Below are positions 1 through 8,941 of a stretch of DNA of 64,000 bases, piece by piece (the stretch's first letter is position 1; each line of letters begins with the position of its first letter). Position numbers and translations under genes: made by a program. Source of the DNA: Candidatus Sedimenticola sp. (ex Thyasira tokunagai) (GTDB lineage Bacteria; Pseudomonadota; Gammaproteobacteria; Chromatiales; Chromatiaceae); contig CP134874.1 of assembly GCA_037318855.1 (NCBI GenBank), forward strand, positions 4,030,598 to 4,094,597, read 5' to 3'. Below the pieces are notes generated by a model that saw only the letters and a program-made list of their open reading frames with translations, was not told where the DNA came from and searched no databases.

Positions 1-282
1 ACCACCCGCACCTCGGGCGCCCAGGAGGGAAACCTTGCAGACATGGGCTTTATGCGCGAATACATAGAGGACCTCCCCTACACTGGCGAGGTGATGGAGC
101 TGTCACTCGACAGCTGGCAGGATTGGCCGGCACGGGAGCAGGTTGCCTTCATTCACCGGTTGGAAGAGAAGATCAACTACTACCAGGTACTGCATGACCA
201 TACCGATCTATGGGTATCCCTTGATGGTGGTTCGATCTCCGGTGACTCGCTCTTTCCCATCGCGCTTGAGATGTTGCCCTGA
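1..282 (+). CDS. C-terminal end of a protein that starts before the window
   Basis: The frame is open from base 1 to a TGA at 282, so only the last 93 residues are present. The tail is acidic and soluble, with no membrane segment. It ends in a Pro-Ile-Ala-Leu-Glu-Met-Leu-Pro stretch after a helical part (WPAREQVAFIHRLEEKI). I have a weak impression of similarity to the C-terminal tails of vWA-domain proteins encoded next to ABC/FtsX transporter pairs, but nothing here proves it. The next gene, an ABC ATPase, starts 275 bases later behind a palindromic repeat, so co-transcription is uncertain. Confidence 0.6.
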   Translation, partial: TTRTSGAQEGNLADMGFMREYIEDLPYTGEVMELSLDSWQDWPAREQVAFIHRLEEKINYYQVLHDHTDLWVSLDGGSISGDSLFPIALEMLP

Positions 283-409
283 GGCACCCCTTCACATCTT
301 GGTCTGAGCAATATCCTGCTCAGTACAGGGGGAGACACTTACTCCCATAATTGTGCGGTAACTACTTCGCATGGTCTTGTTCATTAGCACAGGGAAACCA
401 GATGATCTG

Positions 410-471
410 TAGGAGTGAACTCGTTCACGACTGGCTCCGAGACCTATTCATCGCGACAAGTTCGCTCCTAC
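410..471. repeat. REP-like palindrome (TAGGAGCG family)
   Basis: The two ends, TAGGAGTGAAC and GTTCGCTCCTA, are near-perfect inverted repeats about 60 bases apart, so the region can fold into a hairpin. Other copies of the same ends lie near 10037, 12421, 23158, 52226 and 53962. It sits in the 274-base gap before the ABC transporter gene. Confidence 0.7.
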
Positions 472-556
472 GGTTATTAAGAGACCTTAAATAAGCACCA
501 TTCGACACAAAAGCCACTGCTGACCCAATCCATTTACAACAAGGCAACAAAAAGAA

Positions 557-1330
557 GTGAACACCATCCCATACCAGGAGCAGCTCCCTCTCACCACTGA
601 CAAGGTGCTGATCTACCATCTGCGCGATGTGGTCAAAACCCGCGAGTCCGAGGGAACCGCCTTTCGCCTGCGGGTTCCCAGCCTACAAATCGCACTGGGG
701 GAAAAAATTGCGCTTATCGGTGAGAGTGGTTGCGGCAAAAGCACCCTGCTCGATATGCTGGCGATGATTTCACGCCCAAGCCATAGCGGCGCCTTCCGCT
801 TCCGTCCCGAAGCGGGTGCCGAGCCACTGAATATTGATCACTTCTGGCATAAGAAACAGCTCAACAAACTGGGCGATCTACGTCGCCTGCGCATGGGCTA
901 CGTAATGCAGACCGGCGGTCTGCTCCCCTACCTGACGGTGAGAGAGAACATCACCCTCTCCCGGCGACTGTTGCATATGCCGGATGACAATCTGGTTAAT
1001 GACCTTGCCCACCGGTTGGGGATCAAACGCCACCTCGACAAACGTCCGCACATGCTCTCGGTAGGTGAGCGCCAACGGGTCGCCATTGGTCGCGCTCTGG
1101 CCCACCGCCCTTCCATCGTTATCGCCGACGAGCCTACCGCCTCCCTTGATCCCATCGCCGCCGAACGCATCATGGCGCTCTTTATCGAACTGGTGGAGGA
1201 GCTCAACATCACCGTTATCGTCGCCAGCCACGCCTGGCGTCATGTGCAGCGGCTGGGCCTGCGCCGTCTCGCACTGCGTACCCAGAGAGAGGGTGACGGC
1301 TCGCTGACAGAAACAGTGGTGAGCGGATAA
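557..1330 (+). CDS. ABC transporter ATP-binding protein (FtsE/LolD/MacB type)
   Basis: A 257-residue single nucleotide-binding domain that powers the FtsX-like permease encoded next. Walker A GESGCGKST lies at residues 55-63, the Q-loop at about 118, an atypical signature LSVGERQR at 167-174 (Val for Gly), Walker B IVIADEP at 187-193 and the switch His in SHAW near 225. The start is GTG at 557 after an A-rich, weakly Shine-Dalgarno leader. Its stop overlaps the permease ATG by one base, so the two are translationally coupled. Family knowledge places such pairs in lipoprotein release, cell-division signalling or peptide export. Which of these applies cannot be told from the sequence. Confidence 0.93.
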   Translation: MNTIPYQEQLPLTTDKVLIYHLRDVVKTRESEGTAFRLRVPSLQIALGEKIALIGESGCGKSTLLDMLAMISRPSHSGAFRFRPEAGAEPLNIDHFWHKKQLNKLGDLRRLRMGYVMQTGGLLPYLTVRENITLSRRLLHMPDDNLVNDLAHRLGIKRHLDKRPHMLSVGERQRVAIGRALAHRPSIVIADEPTASLDPIAAERIMALFIELVEELNITVIVASHAWRHVQRLGLRRLALRTQREGDGSLTETVVSG

Positions 1331-2541
1331 TGAGTCACAGACTAGGCAATATCTCCTGGCTGGCAGCCCGTGACTATCGCGACGAGTGGCAGATGTCCGG
1401 CTTCTTCGTCCTCGCCCTCGCCGCCGTGCTGGGACCGATGATGGTACTGTTCGGCCTCAAGTTCGGCATTATCAGCAGCATGGTCGATAACCTTGTCGAG
1501 GACCCGCGCAACCGTGAGGTCCGACCCATAGGCAGTGGCCACTTTGACCGTGCCTGGATGGAGACACTGCGCAGCCGATCCGATGTCGACTTCATCGTTC
1601 CCCGTACCCGCGCAATCGCCGCCACCATTGAGCTCAAAAGTACCACAGCCAAACGTATTCTACCGGCCGAGATGATCCCGACCGATCGTGGAGACCCACT
1701 GCTCGAAGGACTAAAACTGCCCGATAACATGCAGCAGTTGGTACTATCCAACTCTGCCGCACGCAAACTGAAGGTGAAGCCTGGCGACACAGTGAGCGGC
1801 AGCTTTTCACGCCGCTTCAAAGGACGTAGTGAGCGGGTACATATTGAGCTGACTGTGACAGACGTTGCCCCGGCCGGTGCTTTTCCCCGGGATGGCGCCT
1901 TTGCCCCTGTCTATCTGGTGGAGTCGGCGGAGGATTTCCGTGATGGCCGTGCCGTCCCCGCCCTTGGTTGGAGGGGTGATCCGGAGAGCAACGACAACCG
2001 CAGCTACCCCGGCTTCCGCCTCTACGCCGAATCGATCTATGATGTTGCCGGACTCTCCGCACTGCTGATAAAAGAGGGCGTTGAAGTGCGTACCCGGGCG
2101 GCGGATATTGAGATCGTCCAGAGTATGGACCGCAACCTCAGCGCCGTCTTCTGGCTTATCGCACTGGTGAGCATGTCCGGCTTCGCCTTCTCTCTCGGTG
2201 CCAGCCTGTGGGCCAACGTCGACAGGAAGCGAAAGGAGTTGAGTGTTCTGCGACTGGTGGGATTCCGCACAGGGGATATCATCTGGTTCCCGGTAATTCA
2301 GTCACTCTTCACCGGTCTGCTCGGCTGGGGTTGCGCCACCCTCATCTATCTCGGTGTCGCCTTCAGCATCAACCGGATGTTTGCCGGTCAGCTGCAAAGC
2401 GGTGAAAACGTCTGCCTGCTGCTGCCAGAGCACTACCTGATCGCCCTCGGCATCACCCTCGGCTCCGCCACCATCGCTGCCGCCATGGCCGGCTACCGTT
2501 CCGCCCGTATCGAACCCTCTGAAGGATTACGGGATATCTGA
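1330..2541 (+). CDS. FtsX-like ABC transporter permease
   Basis: A 403-residue inner-membrane permease partner of the upstream ATPase. It has one N-terminal membrane helix (about residues 22-45), then a large extracytoplasmic domain (about 50-270), then three hydrophobic segments near 275-300, 320-350 and 370-395. This is the MacB/LolC/FtsX plan with four transmembrane helices. The final helix is followed by a cytoplasmic tail with the ARIEPSEGLR motif common in FtsX-domain proteins. The start ATG overlaps the ATPase stop. The substrate is unknown; the periplasmic domain fits a mechanotransmitter better than a channel. Confidence 0.9.
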   Translation: MSHRLGNISWLAARDYRDEWQMSGFFVLALAAVLGPMMVLFGLKFGIISSMVDNLVEDPRNREVRPIGSGHFDRAWMETLRSRSDVDFIVPRTRAIAATIELKSTTAKRILPAEMIPTDRGDPLLEGLKLPDNMQQLVLSNSAARKLKVKPGDTVSGSFSRRFKGRSERVHIELTVTDVAPAGAFPRDGAFAPVYLVESAEDFRDGRAVPALGWRGDPESNDNRSYPGFRLYAESIYDVAGLSALLIKEGVEVRTRAADIEIVQSMDRNLSAVFWLIALVSMSGFAFSLGASLWANVDRKRKELSVLRLVGFRTGDIIWFPVIQSLFTGLLGWGCATLIYLGVAFSINRMFAGQLQSGENVCLLLPEHYLIALGITLGSATIAAAMAGYRSARIEPSEGLRDI

Positions 2542-2599
2542 CAGATATGGTAACTTACCCACAAATTAATCAGATAGCCCGAGGCTGACACCACCCTCC

Positions 2600-2854
2600 A
2601 TGCGCATCTACATGCAGACACAACCGTCGCCGGAGCAGCCGCTCCGCTTCTATCAGCTGCAGCTCCAGCAGGATCTCCTGGGGGGCTGGAGCCTGGTGCG
2701 CGAATCAGGCGTTCAGGGGGGGCGCGGTCAGGTGACCAAAGAGTATTTCAGTGATCGTGACGAGGCGATACAAAAGCTGATAAAGCGACGGGACAGCCAG
2801 CTGCGACGGGGTTTCCATACTGTCTTCCGCGAGGGGATGCCGAGCGAGGTTTAA
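2600..2854 (+). CDS. Stand-alone WGR-domain protein
   Basis: An 84-residue protein made up almost only of a WGR domain: FYQLQLQQDLLGGWSLVRE, then GGRGQ, then an EAIQKLIKRRDSQLRRGF helix. WGR domains are known in PARP and MolR-type proteins as nucleic-acid-binding modules. Here the signature Trp-Gly-Arg is replaced by Glu-Ser-Gly (VRESGVQGGRGQ), so the usual defining residues are lost although the fold pattern is kept. It lies 58 bases after the permease and could belong to the same transcript. Function is unknown. Confidence 0.7.
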   Translation: MRIYMQTQPSPEQPLRFYQLQLQQDLLGGWSLVRESGVQGGRGQVTKEYFSDRDEAIQKLIKRRDSQLRRGFHTVFREGMPSEV

Positions 2855-2869
2855 CGCTGAACCACCTAT

Positions 2870-3134
2870 CCTTCTCCCTGAGGAGGGTGTCGTAAAAGCA
2901 CCAGTCCCTTCTCCCTACGAGGGAGAAGGTTAGGATGAGGATGTATTAAATCAATAAGTTACCTATTGATCCCCCTCACCCTAGCCCTCGGCAAGCTGCT
3001 CCTGCGTTGCTCTACTACCTACGTCCATGTAGGCATCTCCCCGGTGGGGAGAGGAGACTTTTGCGACACCCCTCTGAGGGGAGAAGGGACAGTCTATGCT
3101 AGCCTTTAACGTCACTTGAACTCCGAAACTTAAG
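2870..3134. repeat. MITE-like module with one clear terminal repeat
   Basis: A non-coding repeat made of CCTTCTCCCT-type arms, ending with TTGAACTCCGAAACTTAAGT at 3115-3134. The left-hand end is not recognisable. It shares its inner segment (GGAGGGTGTCG ... CGACACCC) with the module at 9617-9987, but in inverted orientation. It ends 10 bases before the next start codon, so it supplies the whole leader of that gene. Confidence 0.75.
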
Positions 3135-3144
3135 TTATTTTCGT

Positions 3145-4230
3145 ATGAAAGTAGTTTTAGCACTCTTCCTGGGCTTGTTAGCCACTGCAACTCCGGTGGC
3201 GGGCGAGCTGCATTTTTTTCACCCTGAGGGTGAGATTCACGAGCTGGATCACCTTTCGGTTGAAGAAACGGCACTCCGGTATCAGCCGCAGGATCGCAGA
3301 CCCTATTCGGAATCCTGGTACTACCTTGGTGTAACCGAGGCGGGTGCTCTATTCATTTCCCACTTTTCACTTGCCAGAATCAACATTTTCTTCGAGCAGT
3401 ATACGGTTGATTTTGGAGTCTATCTGCCCGATGGCACCGCGTATTACCGCACAAAGAGCTATCTCAAGAGCGATATCGAGGTAGAGACCGACCAGTTCCA
3501 GATCAAACTGGGGAAAAACAGTCTCGGGGGTACGCTGGAAAATCAACGCCTGCATATTGAGGAGGAGGATTTTACCGTCGATTTGAATTTTACCCCCCGA
3601 GCGCCTGCATTCAGGGACGGAGATGGCAGAATATACCTAGATCAGGGTAAAAAAGACTATATGGATGTCACCTACCAGCCATCCATGGAGGTAGAGGGCG
3701 AGGTTACGATTGGAGACCGCACGATTCAATGGAAAGGATGGGGATATGCCGATCATGTACGACAGACATTTCTTCCCAATGAGTTTGCCGACCGGTTATA
3801 TGCATTCAGGGTAAAGATGGGGGATCTTTTCATCTCCACCCTGGACTATTTTCCAAATCAGAAAATTCACCCGGAGCGTCTCCCTTCACTGATTGTGGCC
3901 TATAAAGACCGCCTGCTTCACGTCGGACACGATTATCGCCTCGAAGAGACAGAACACCATACCGATCCCGAGCGGGGCATCAGCGTACCAAAAGGTTTCC
4001 GGCTCACAGCAGAGACGGAGGCGTTTGAGTTGAACTGCACCTCTACCGGAAAGATGCTTCAACGGGTGGATCTTCTTGCTGCCATTGGTCCATTTGCGCG
4101 CTCGATTCTGAGCTTTTCCGGGGTAAGCTCCTTTGACTACATTTTTTCAGAGGAGGTCGATTGTCTGATCGCTTCCCCCGAGATTTCCGGTTCATTCAGT
4201 GGGAAAGGTGTATTGGAAATTGTGCGATAG
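3145..4230 (+). CDS. Secreted lipocalin-like protein (CrtC/AttH/Svf1-like)
   Basis: A 361-residue protein with an N-terminal signal peptide (MKVVLALFLGLLATATPVAG, cleavage near residue 20). The body is rich in beta-strands and contains ESWYYLGV near residue 58 and GWGYADHVRQTFLP near residue 198. These recall the paired lipocalin-like domains of the hydroxyneurosporene synthase (CrtC), AttH and Svf1 families. In those families some members are carotenoid hydratases and others have no known activity; no carotenoid genes are nearby. No Shine-Dalgarno is visible because a repeat module ends 10 bases upstream. A terminator-like hairpin follows. Confidence 0.6.
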   Translation: MKVVLALFLGLLATATPVAGELHFFHPEGEIHELDHLSVEETALRYQPQDRRPYSESWYYLGVTEAGALFISHFSLARINIFFEQYTVDFGVYLPDGTAYYRTKSYLKSDIEVETDQFQIKLGKNSLGGTLENQRLHIEEEDFTVDLNFTPRAPAFRDGDGRIYLDQGKKDYMDVTYQPSMEVEGEVTIGDRTIQWKGWGYADHVRQTFLPNEFADRLYAFRVKMGDLFISTLDYFPNQKIHPERLPSLIVAYKDRLLHVGHDYRLEETEHHTDPERGISVPKGFRLTAETEAFELNCTSTGKMLQRVDLLAAIGPFARSILSFSGVSSFDYIFSEEVDCLIASPEISGSFSGKGVLEIVR

Positions 4231-4242
4231 GGTGAGCAAGAC

Positions 4243-4267
4243 AAGAGGGCATGCTGAGCCCTTTTTT
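4243..4267 (+). terminator. Intrinsic terminator after the lipocalin-like gene
   Basis: An 8-bp stem AAGAGGGC pairs with GCCCTTTT (one G-U pair), with a 7-base loop ATGCTGA, and runs into six T residues. It lies 13 bases after the stop codon at 4230. Confidence 0.6.
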
Positions 4268-4292
4268 CCTCGCCTTTGCACGAGATGAAAGG

Positions 4293-4319
4293 AGCGCACC
4301 CACCAGTGCGGGAATCTCC
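4293..4319 (+). other. 27-base exact copy of a segment of the histidine kinase gene
   Basis: Bases 4293-4319 are identical to 6475-6501, inside the kinase gene (codons about 306-315), in the same plus-strand orientation. Because the kinase is transcribed from the minus strand, any plus-strand RNA crossing 4293-4319 would be perfectly complementary to the kinase mRNA. No promoter for such an RNA can be seen with confidence. Confidence 0.5.
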
Positions 4320-4474
4320 AAAAAACCGTACACCCACCTTTTGATCCTGAATTAGGTGTGAGTAGGTGAATAATGGGCGTCATGAATCAAGGTAATTCGA
4401 TGGAATCGATGAATTGACTTTGACAAAACCACAGTGTTTAACAGGCTCTAGAGCCACGAATTGCTTACATTCGG

Positions 4475-4483
4475 TGCTACAAT
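4475..4483 (+). promoter_or_regulatory. Extended -10 promoter for the VOC-CBS gene
   Basis: TGCTACAAT matches an extended -10 element (TG, one base, TACAAT). A transcript would start near 4490, right at the ATG at 4491, which lacks a Shine-Dalgarno. This suggests a leaderless or nearly leaderless mRNA. No good -35 is visible. Confidence 0.4.
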
Positions 4484-4490
4484 AACCCCT

Positions 4491-5573
4491 ATGAAACCCG
4501 AATTCACAGGAATCCATCACACCGCATTTGCCACCAACGATATCGAAGAGACCGTTAGGTTCTGGCGAGATCTGATAGGTCTTCGCCTGGTCTATGCATA
4601 CGGCAGCCCAGGCTATCGGCAGTACTTCTTCCAGATTTCCGGGGACAACCGTATCTCCTTCTTCGAATGGGAGGGCGTGGAACCTGTCTCCAAACGGCGT
4701 CACGGCGACCCGGTCAAGGGGCCGTTCATATTCGATCACATCTCGATCGGTGTAGCCGACAAGGATGCCCTGTGGGAGATCATGGCACGCCTTGATGCTG
4801 CTGACTTCTTCTGTTCTGATGCGATCGACCACGGCTGCTTCATTTCGATCTACTCCTATGACCCCAACGGTATTCCCATTGAGTTCAGCTGTGATATCTC
4901 CGGCCTCGACCTCTTCTGGAATCCGGTGATGCAGGATCTGGCCGCTACTTCTGAATTCCTTACCGAGCCCAATCCCCTGCCCGGCCAGTGGCCGCGGCCA
5001 GATCCTGTCCCCCTGGAAGATCGTATGGTTGTTCCGGGTGAAGGCAAGGATAACTTCCCGGAGATAGCGGAAAACGTCTCCCCTATTTCCACCAAGAGAT
5101 TCCCTGAAGACGGCTCCATGCGGGTGCAGGATGTGATGAAACGGAATGTCCGTACCGCCAAAGAGGGTGATCCCATATCCTCGGTGGCTGAAGTAATCTG
5201 CCAGGCGAAGATCAGTGGTGTGCCGGTGGTGGACAAGGATAACCACCTGGTCGGCATGATCTCCGAGAAAGATATACTAAAGTCCCTTCTCCCCGGTTAT
5301 ACCCAGTTTCTTGAAAATCCTATCCAGGCAGAGGACTTCTGTGCCATGGAGGAGGCCTACGGCAGTGCCCTGCAGAGACGGGTGGGAGAGCTGATGACAC
5401 GAGCGGTTCATTCGGTCTACATCGATGAGCCGGTGATGAAGGCTGCCGCGCAGATGGACCTGCACAATTTCCGCCGCATCCCGGTCATCGGAAGAGACAA
5501 TCGGGTTGCCGGCATTGTCAGCCTCAGTGATATACATCAGGCCATTTTCAGACGTGAACTGTCAAGCAAGTGA
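4491..5573 (+). CDS. VOC (glyoxalase-fold) domain fused to a CBS-domain pair
   Basis: A 360-residue fusion. Residues about 1-135 form a vicinal oxygen chelate domain (FTGIHHTAFATNDIEETVRF, then FDHISIGV), with His and Glu residues in typical metal-ligand places. A linker follows, then two CBS motifs from about 212 to 355 (MRVQDVMKRNVRTA, then VGELMTRAVHSV), a module that usually binds adenine nucleotides. I start at ATG 4491 because the more upstream TTG has no support. The combination suggests a dioxygenase- or lyase-like enzyme gated by nucleotide binding. That is inference; the substrate is unknown. Confidence 0.85.
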   Translation: MKPEFTGIHHTAFATNDIEETVRFWRDLIGLRLVYAYGSPGYRQYFFQISGDNRISFFEWEGVEPVSKRRHGDPVKGPFIFDHISIGVADKDALWEIMARLDAADFFCSDAIDHGCFISIYSYDPNGIPIEFSCDISGLDLFWNPVMQDLAATSEFLTEPNPLPGQWPRPDPVPLEDRMVVPGEGKDNFPEIAENVSPISTKRFPEDGSMRVQDVMKRNVRTAKEGDPISSVAEVICQAKISGVPVVDKDNHLVGMISEKDILKSLLPGYTQFLENPIQAEDFCAMEEAYGSALQRRVGELMTRAVHSVYIDEPVMKAAAQMDLHNFRRIPVIGRDNRVAGIVSLSDIHQAIFRRELSSK

Positions 5574-5641
5574 CGAAAAAGCGACACCCACTCTGATGGG
5601 ACAACCCTACACTTGGCCACATGGATGTGGGCAACTACCAC

Positions 5642-5965
5642 CTATTTTAGAAGCAATCGACCCCTGCCGGAAAGAGTTCCACTACGGCTATAGGTGTAGT
5701 TGAAATATTGGACATAATAGCGCCCAAGCATCTGCAGGACCTTACTGATGCCCTGTTCATGACGGGGAGTCATCAAAAGATGCACATGGTTAATCATCAG
5801 AACATAGGCATGTACATCGCATTGGTGCTTGTCACACGCCTGCTTCAGCTTCTCCAGATAATACCGGTAATCTTCGTCAGCATAGAAGATCGGCTCTCGA
5901 TTATTACCGCGAACAACCACATGCTGTGGCTGACCGGGAATGACAAAACGGGGTAAACGTGCCAT
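5642..5965 (-). pseudogene. Truncated REP-associated tyrosine transposase (RAYT, IS200-like fold)
   Basis: The first about 95 residues match the Y1 transposase fold of RAYT proteins: MARLPRFVIPGQPQHVVVRG at the start and the HUH motif in INHVHLLMTP. The frame then breaks at SGTL (the intact family continues with a WEGR-like motif), and the protein stops at 107 residues instead of about 200 or more. The catalytic Tyr helix is lost. RAYTs are known to mobilise REP palindromes, and this window is full of them, so this may be a relic of the enzyme that spread one family. Confidence 0.75.
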
Positions 5966-6086
5966 TGGAAGCCCTCAGATAGTGATGAGGATGGGATTAG
6001 CACCCTTGCGGCCAGATATCAATCGAGCCTGATCCTATTGATGCTAACCTGTCTCGTATTAGCGAAAGTCACTAGCTCAAGTCACA

Positions 6087-7418
6087 TCACCGTGGCAACT
6101 CCACCGTCACCTGCAACCCCTCCAGATCAGCCGAGCGACCAAAACGCAAGGTGCCGCCATATCGGTTAACCACATCCCTGGCGATAGCCAGCCCCAGCCC
6201 GTGGCCCGCCACCGACTCATCTATCCGCACACCGCGCTCACTCAGCCGCTCCAGCTCGTCATCTGAGACACCCTGGCCATCATCTTCCACCAGTAACCTC
6301 GTCATATTGTCACCGGTTTCAAGCCGTAAACGAACCCGCTTCTGCGCCCACTTACAGGCGTTATCCAACAGGTTACCGAGCAGCTCCAACATATCTTCCC
6401 GGTCCTGGGGCAGTCGCTTCTCATCAGGCAGTTGATACTCTATCTCCAGCCGTCGTTCAGCGTAGAGCTGATGCAGCGCACCCACCAGTGCGGGAATCTC
6501 CTGATTGGCTTGAAAACGTTCGGCGGCGATACCTGTCCCGGCCAGCCTTGCCCGGGTCAGCTCCCGCTCCATCAGCTTACGAATCCGCTCTACCTGGAGT
6601 TCCATCCCCTGCCTCACTTCGGGATAGCCGACCAGCTCCTCTCTCTCCAGCTGACGTATCAACAGATTAAGCGGTCCCTTGAGGGCATGGGCCAGATTTC
6701 CCAGGCCGTTGCGCGACTGCTCCAGACGCCCTTGCTGTATCTGCAGTAGCCGATTGAACTCCTGCACCAGCGGCTTTACCTCACTGGGAATATCTTCGGT
6801 AAGTGCGGTGATCTCCCCCTTCACCAGCCGCCGAATACCCTCCCTCACCGGATCGAGCCGCCTCATCGAACCACGAACAATTTGAGACTGGATCAGGATA
6901 ATCAACACCGCCGCCAGCAGAGAGAGCGAGGCGAACACCCACTGAAAGCGCACCAGACCCTGGTTTAAAGGCGTCATATCTTCAGCCAGCGCCAGGGTGA
7001 ACAACTTACCCTGCTTGCGATAACCGGCGACGTGCAACAGCAGATCCTGACGGTCAGGCCCCACCATGCGCCAGTGATCTGAAGTGCCGGGAGTAAACAG
7101 TGGAAACTCCAGGCGCTGATCCCACAACGAGCGCGAGGTGAGCAAGGTGCCATCTACAAACACCACCTGATAGTAGTGACCTGAGAGAGGTTGGCGGTAA
7201 ATTTTACCCAATCCACCACTATTGGAGAGCGCGGGCGCTCCGGCAGCCGTCAGATCCAGAGTGGCAAGCAGAGTCTCAGCATCGTGCTGAAGTCGTGAGG
7301 CGACAAAGCCTTCGGTGAGATTGCGCAGTGCCAGACTGCCGCCCCACCAGAGCAGGACCAGGAGCAGCAGTAGCCCCAACGCCAACCCCACCTGAAGCTG
7401 TTTGCCAAGAGAGTTCAC
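6087..7418 (-). CDS. Sensor histidine kinase (PhoQ/QseC-like)
   Basis: A 443-residue inner-membrane kinase. Membrane helices lie at about 10-30 and 160-180, flanking a periplasmic sensor of about 130 residues. A HAMP-like linker follows, then the H-box [10 protein letters not shown] with the phospho-acceptor His at 244, the N-box LLDNACKW near 350-356, and G-boxes DDGQG (379-383) and GHGLGLAIA (405-413). The ATG overlaps the response regulator stop by 4 bases. It is last in a five-gene operon with cytochrome b561, a dihaem cytochrome c and a PepSY protein, so the signal may be redox- or metal-related (inference). Codons 306-315 match an intergenic 27-mer at 4293. Confidence 0.92.
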   Translation of the reverse strand: MNSLGKQLQVGLALGLLLLLVLLWWGGSLALRNLTEGFVASRLQHDAETLLATLDLTAAGAPALSNSGGLGKIYRQPLSGHYYQVVFVDGTLLTSRSLWDQRLEFPLFTPGTSDHWRMVGPDRQDLLLHVAGYRKQGKLFTLALAEDMTPLNQGLVRFQWVFASLSLLAAVLIILIQSQIVRGSMRRLDPVREGIRRLVKGEITALTEDIPSEVKPLVQEFNRLLQIQQGRLEQSRNGLGNLAHALKGPLNLLIRQLEREELVGYPEVRQGMELQVERIRKLMERELTRARLAGTGIAAERFQANQEIPALVGALHQLYAERRLEIEYQLPDEKRLPQDREDMLELLGNLLDNACKWAQKRVRLRLETGDNMTRLLVEDDGQGVSDDELERLSERGVRIDESVAGHGLGLAIARDVVNRYGGTLRFGRSADLEGLQVTVELPR

Positions 7419-8083
7419 TTGGCTACGCCGACAAACAGGTAGCCTTGTCCACGCCGGGTCTCGATGCGCTCCTTGCCGATACGCTCCCGCAAGCGCCGCA
7501 CGTAGACCTCAATCAGGTTGCTGTCACGGTCGAAGTCCTGATCGTAGACATGCTCAGTCAGTCGGCTTTTGGAGAGAATGCGCCCGGGATGGAGCATAAA
7601 GTAACGCAGCAGGCGGAACTCGGTGGCGGTAAGGTCCACAGCCTGGTCATCAACAAGGATCACCTGCTGTAACTCCTCGTTGAGACGCAGGCCACCGGAC
7701 TCCAGCTCGGCCGCCGCCCGGCCGGTGCTGCGCCGAATCAGTGCCTGCAGCCGCACCAGCAGCTCTTCTACATGAAACGGCTTACCCAGGTAGTCATCGG
7801 CCCCGGCCTTGAATCCATCCACCCGCTGATGCCAGGCGTCACGGGCAGTCAGTACCAGTACCGGCATAACCAATCCCTTGTTGCGCCAGTTCTGCAGCAC
7901 TTCCAGACCAGGGCGCTGGGGCAGCCCAAGGTCGAGCACCACCGCATCATAGGGGGTCACCTCACCGAGATATTCAGCATCGATACCGTTGTCCGCCAGA
8001 TCGACGGCAAAACCGGCACGACGCAGTGCCTGCTCCAATGCGGCAGCCTGTTCGGCGTCATCTTCTACCAACAGCAGGCGCAT
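7415..8083 (-). CDS. OmpR-family response regulator
   Basis: A 222-residue DNA-binding regulator. The receiver domain is at residues 1-115, with acidic D8-D9, phospho-acceptor D51 (VVLDLGLP), T79 and K101 (GKPF). The winged-helix effector domain is at about 130-220 ([17 protein letters not shown], then [11 protein letters not shown]). It is the cognate partner of the kinase encoded directly downstream with a 4-base overlap. It starts one base after the stop of the PepSY gene, so the operon is tightly packed. Confidence 0.94.
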   Translation of the reverse strand: MRLLLVEDDAEQAAALEQALRRAGFAVDLADNGIDAEYLGEVTPYDAVVLDLGLPQRPGLEVLQNWRNKGLVMPVLVLTARDAWHQRVDGFKAGADDYLGKPFHVEELLVRLQALIRRSTGRAAAELESGGLRLNEELQQVILVDDQAVDLTATEFRLLRYFMLHPGRILSKSRLTEHVYDQDFDRDSNLIEVYVRRLRERIGKERIETRRGQGYLFVGVAK

Positions 8084-8084
8084 C

Positions 8085-8384
8085 TCACTCTTCCTGTTTA
8101 CGCTTCAACAGCCGACCATCCGTCGCATCCAGCTCCAGCTCCCACACCCGCCCTCCGCTATCCAGCAGCTCGATCTCGTAGACGATATTTTCATCCTCCT
8201 GCTCAAGCTCCACCTCCAGTATTCGTGCTCCCGGAAATTGGGGCTTCAGCTGTTCAAGAATATGTTCCAGAGAGAGCACCTTTCCAGACATCAACAGCTC
8301 ACGGGCAATACGGTGATCCTCGTCTGCAAACAAGCCGCCGGCGGCGAGAAACAGCAGTAAAATTGCCAGAACTCTTTTCATCAA
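8085..8384 (-). CDS. PepSY-domain periplasmic protein
   Basis: A 99-residue exported protein. A signal peptide ([20 protein letters not shown]) precedes one PepSY domain ([20 protein letters not shown], then [20 protein letters not shown]). Such small PepSY proteins are often encoded next to QseBC/PhoPQ-like two-component genes and are thought to modulate sensing or proteolysis in the periplasm. The ATG overlaps the cytochrome stop by 4 bases. Confidence 0.85.
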   Translation of the reverse strand: MMKRVLAILLLFLAAGGLFADEDHRIARELLMSGKVLSLEHILEQLKPQFPGARILEVELEQEDENIVYEIELLDSGGRVWELELDATDGRLLKRKQEE

Positions 8385-8941
8385 TCTCCCTCCTTAGCGA
8401 ACCCGGGAATACGCACATCGTGGCCATTAAACGAGCCTGTTTCAGGCGCCTTGTGACACTGCTCACAGCGGCTGAAACTACCCACTTCAGAATTACCCGT
8501 CACCCTATCCAAAGGTAGCTCATTATGCTTGCGCAGGAAGTAGGGGGTTTCCGAAACGCGCAACATTGCCCCTTTCCCCGCTTGTGACGCAGCAATTCCC
8601 TGTGAACGAGTATACTCCGACCTGTCGGCGGCATTGTCGAGCAGATAGCGGCGCAGCAGCGCAAACGATACCTCATCCAATTCGGCGTTATCGCCGAAAT
8701 GGTCAGCCAGACCATCCATCACCAACCCCCAGGAGGCGGCGTTAAGCAAACCCGCCTGGTAGGCAAAGTGGCAGGAGCCACACTCCTCCAGGTAGAGAGA
8801 CTTATCCACCGGCGCCACGTCCAGGAGGAGAGTGCCCAACCAATCGTTATTGCCGCTATCGGGCACACAACCACTGATTCCGAGAGTACAGAGAAGCAGC
8901 CAATTGATAGGTAATAACAGCCTCTCCCCCGCCGTTTTCAT
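8381..8941 (-). CDS. Dihaem cytochrome c lipoprotein (DHC-like)
   Basis: A 186-residue exported protein with two c-type haem motifs, CGSCH at 54-58 and CEQCH at 159-163. The N-terminus is a lipoprotein signal with a lipobox-like LGISGC (Cys 25), so it is probably membrane-anchored on the periplasmic side. Proteins of this DHC type are paired with a cytochrome b561-like membrane protein, here encoded directly upstream with a one-base overlap. Together they probably form a membrane electron-transfer unit; partner and physiological role are inferred. Confidence 0.85.
   Translation of the reverse strand: MKTAGERLLLPINWLLLCTLGISGCVPDSGNNDWLGTLLLDVAPVDKSLYLEECGSCHFAYQAGLLNAASWGLVMDGLADHFGDNAELDEVSFALLRRYLLDNAADRSEYTRSQGIAASQAGKGAMLRVSETPYFLRKHNELPLDRVTGNSEVGSFSRCEQCHKAPETGSFNGHDVRIPGFAKEGD

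Noticed and set aside
878-1243. Long open frames antisense to the ABC ATPase gene
   Set aside because: The plus-strand gene has all ABC motifs; antisense frames come from GC-rich codon use.
4380-5246. 288-codon minus-strand open frame over the VOC-CBS gene
   Set aside because: The plus-strand frame shows VOC and CBS motifs; the minus frame shows none.
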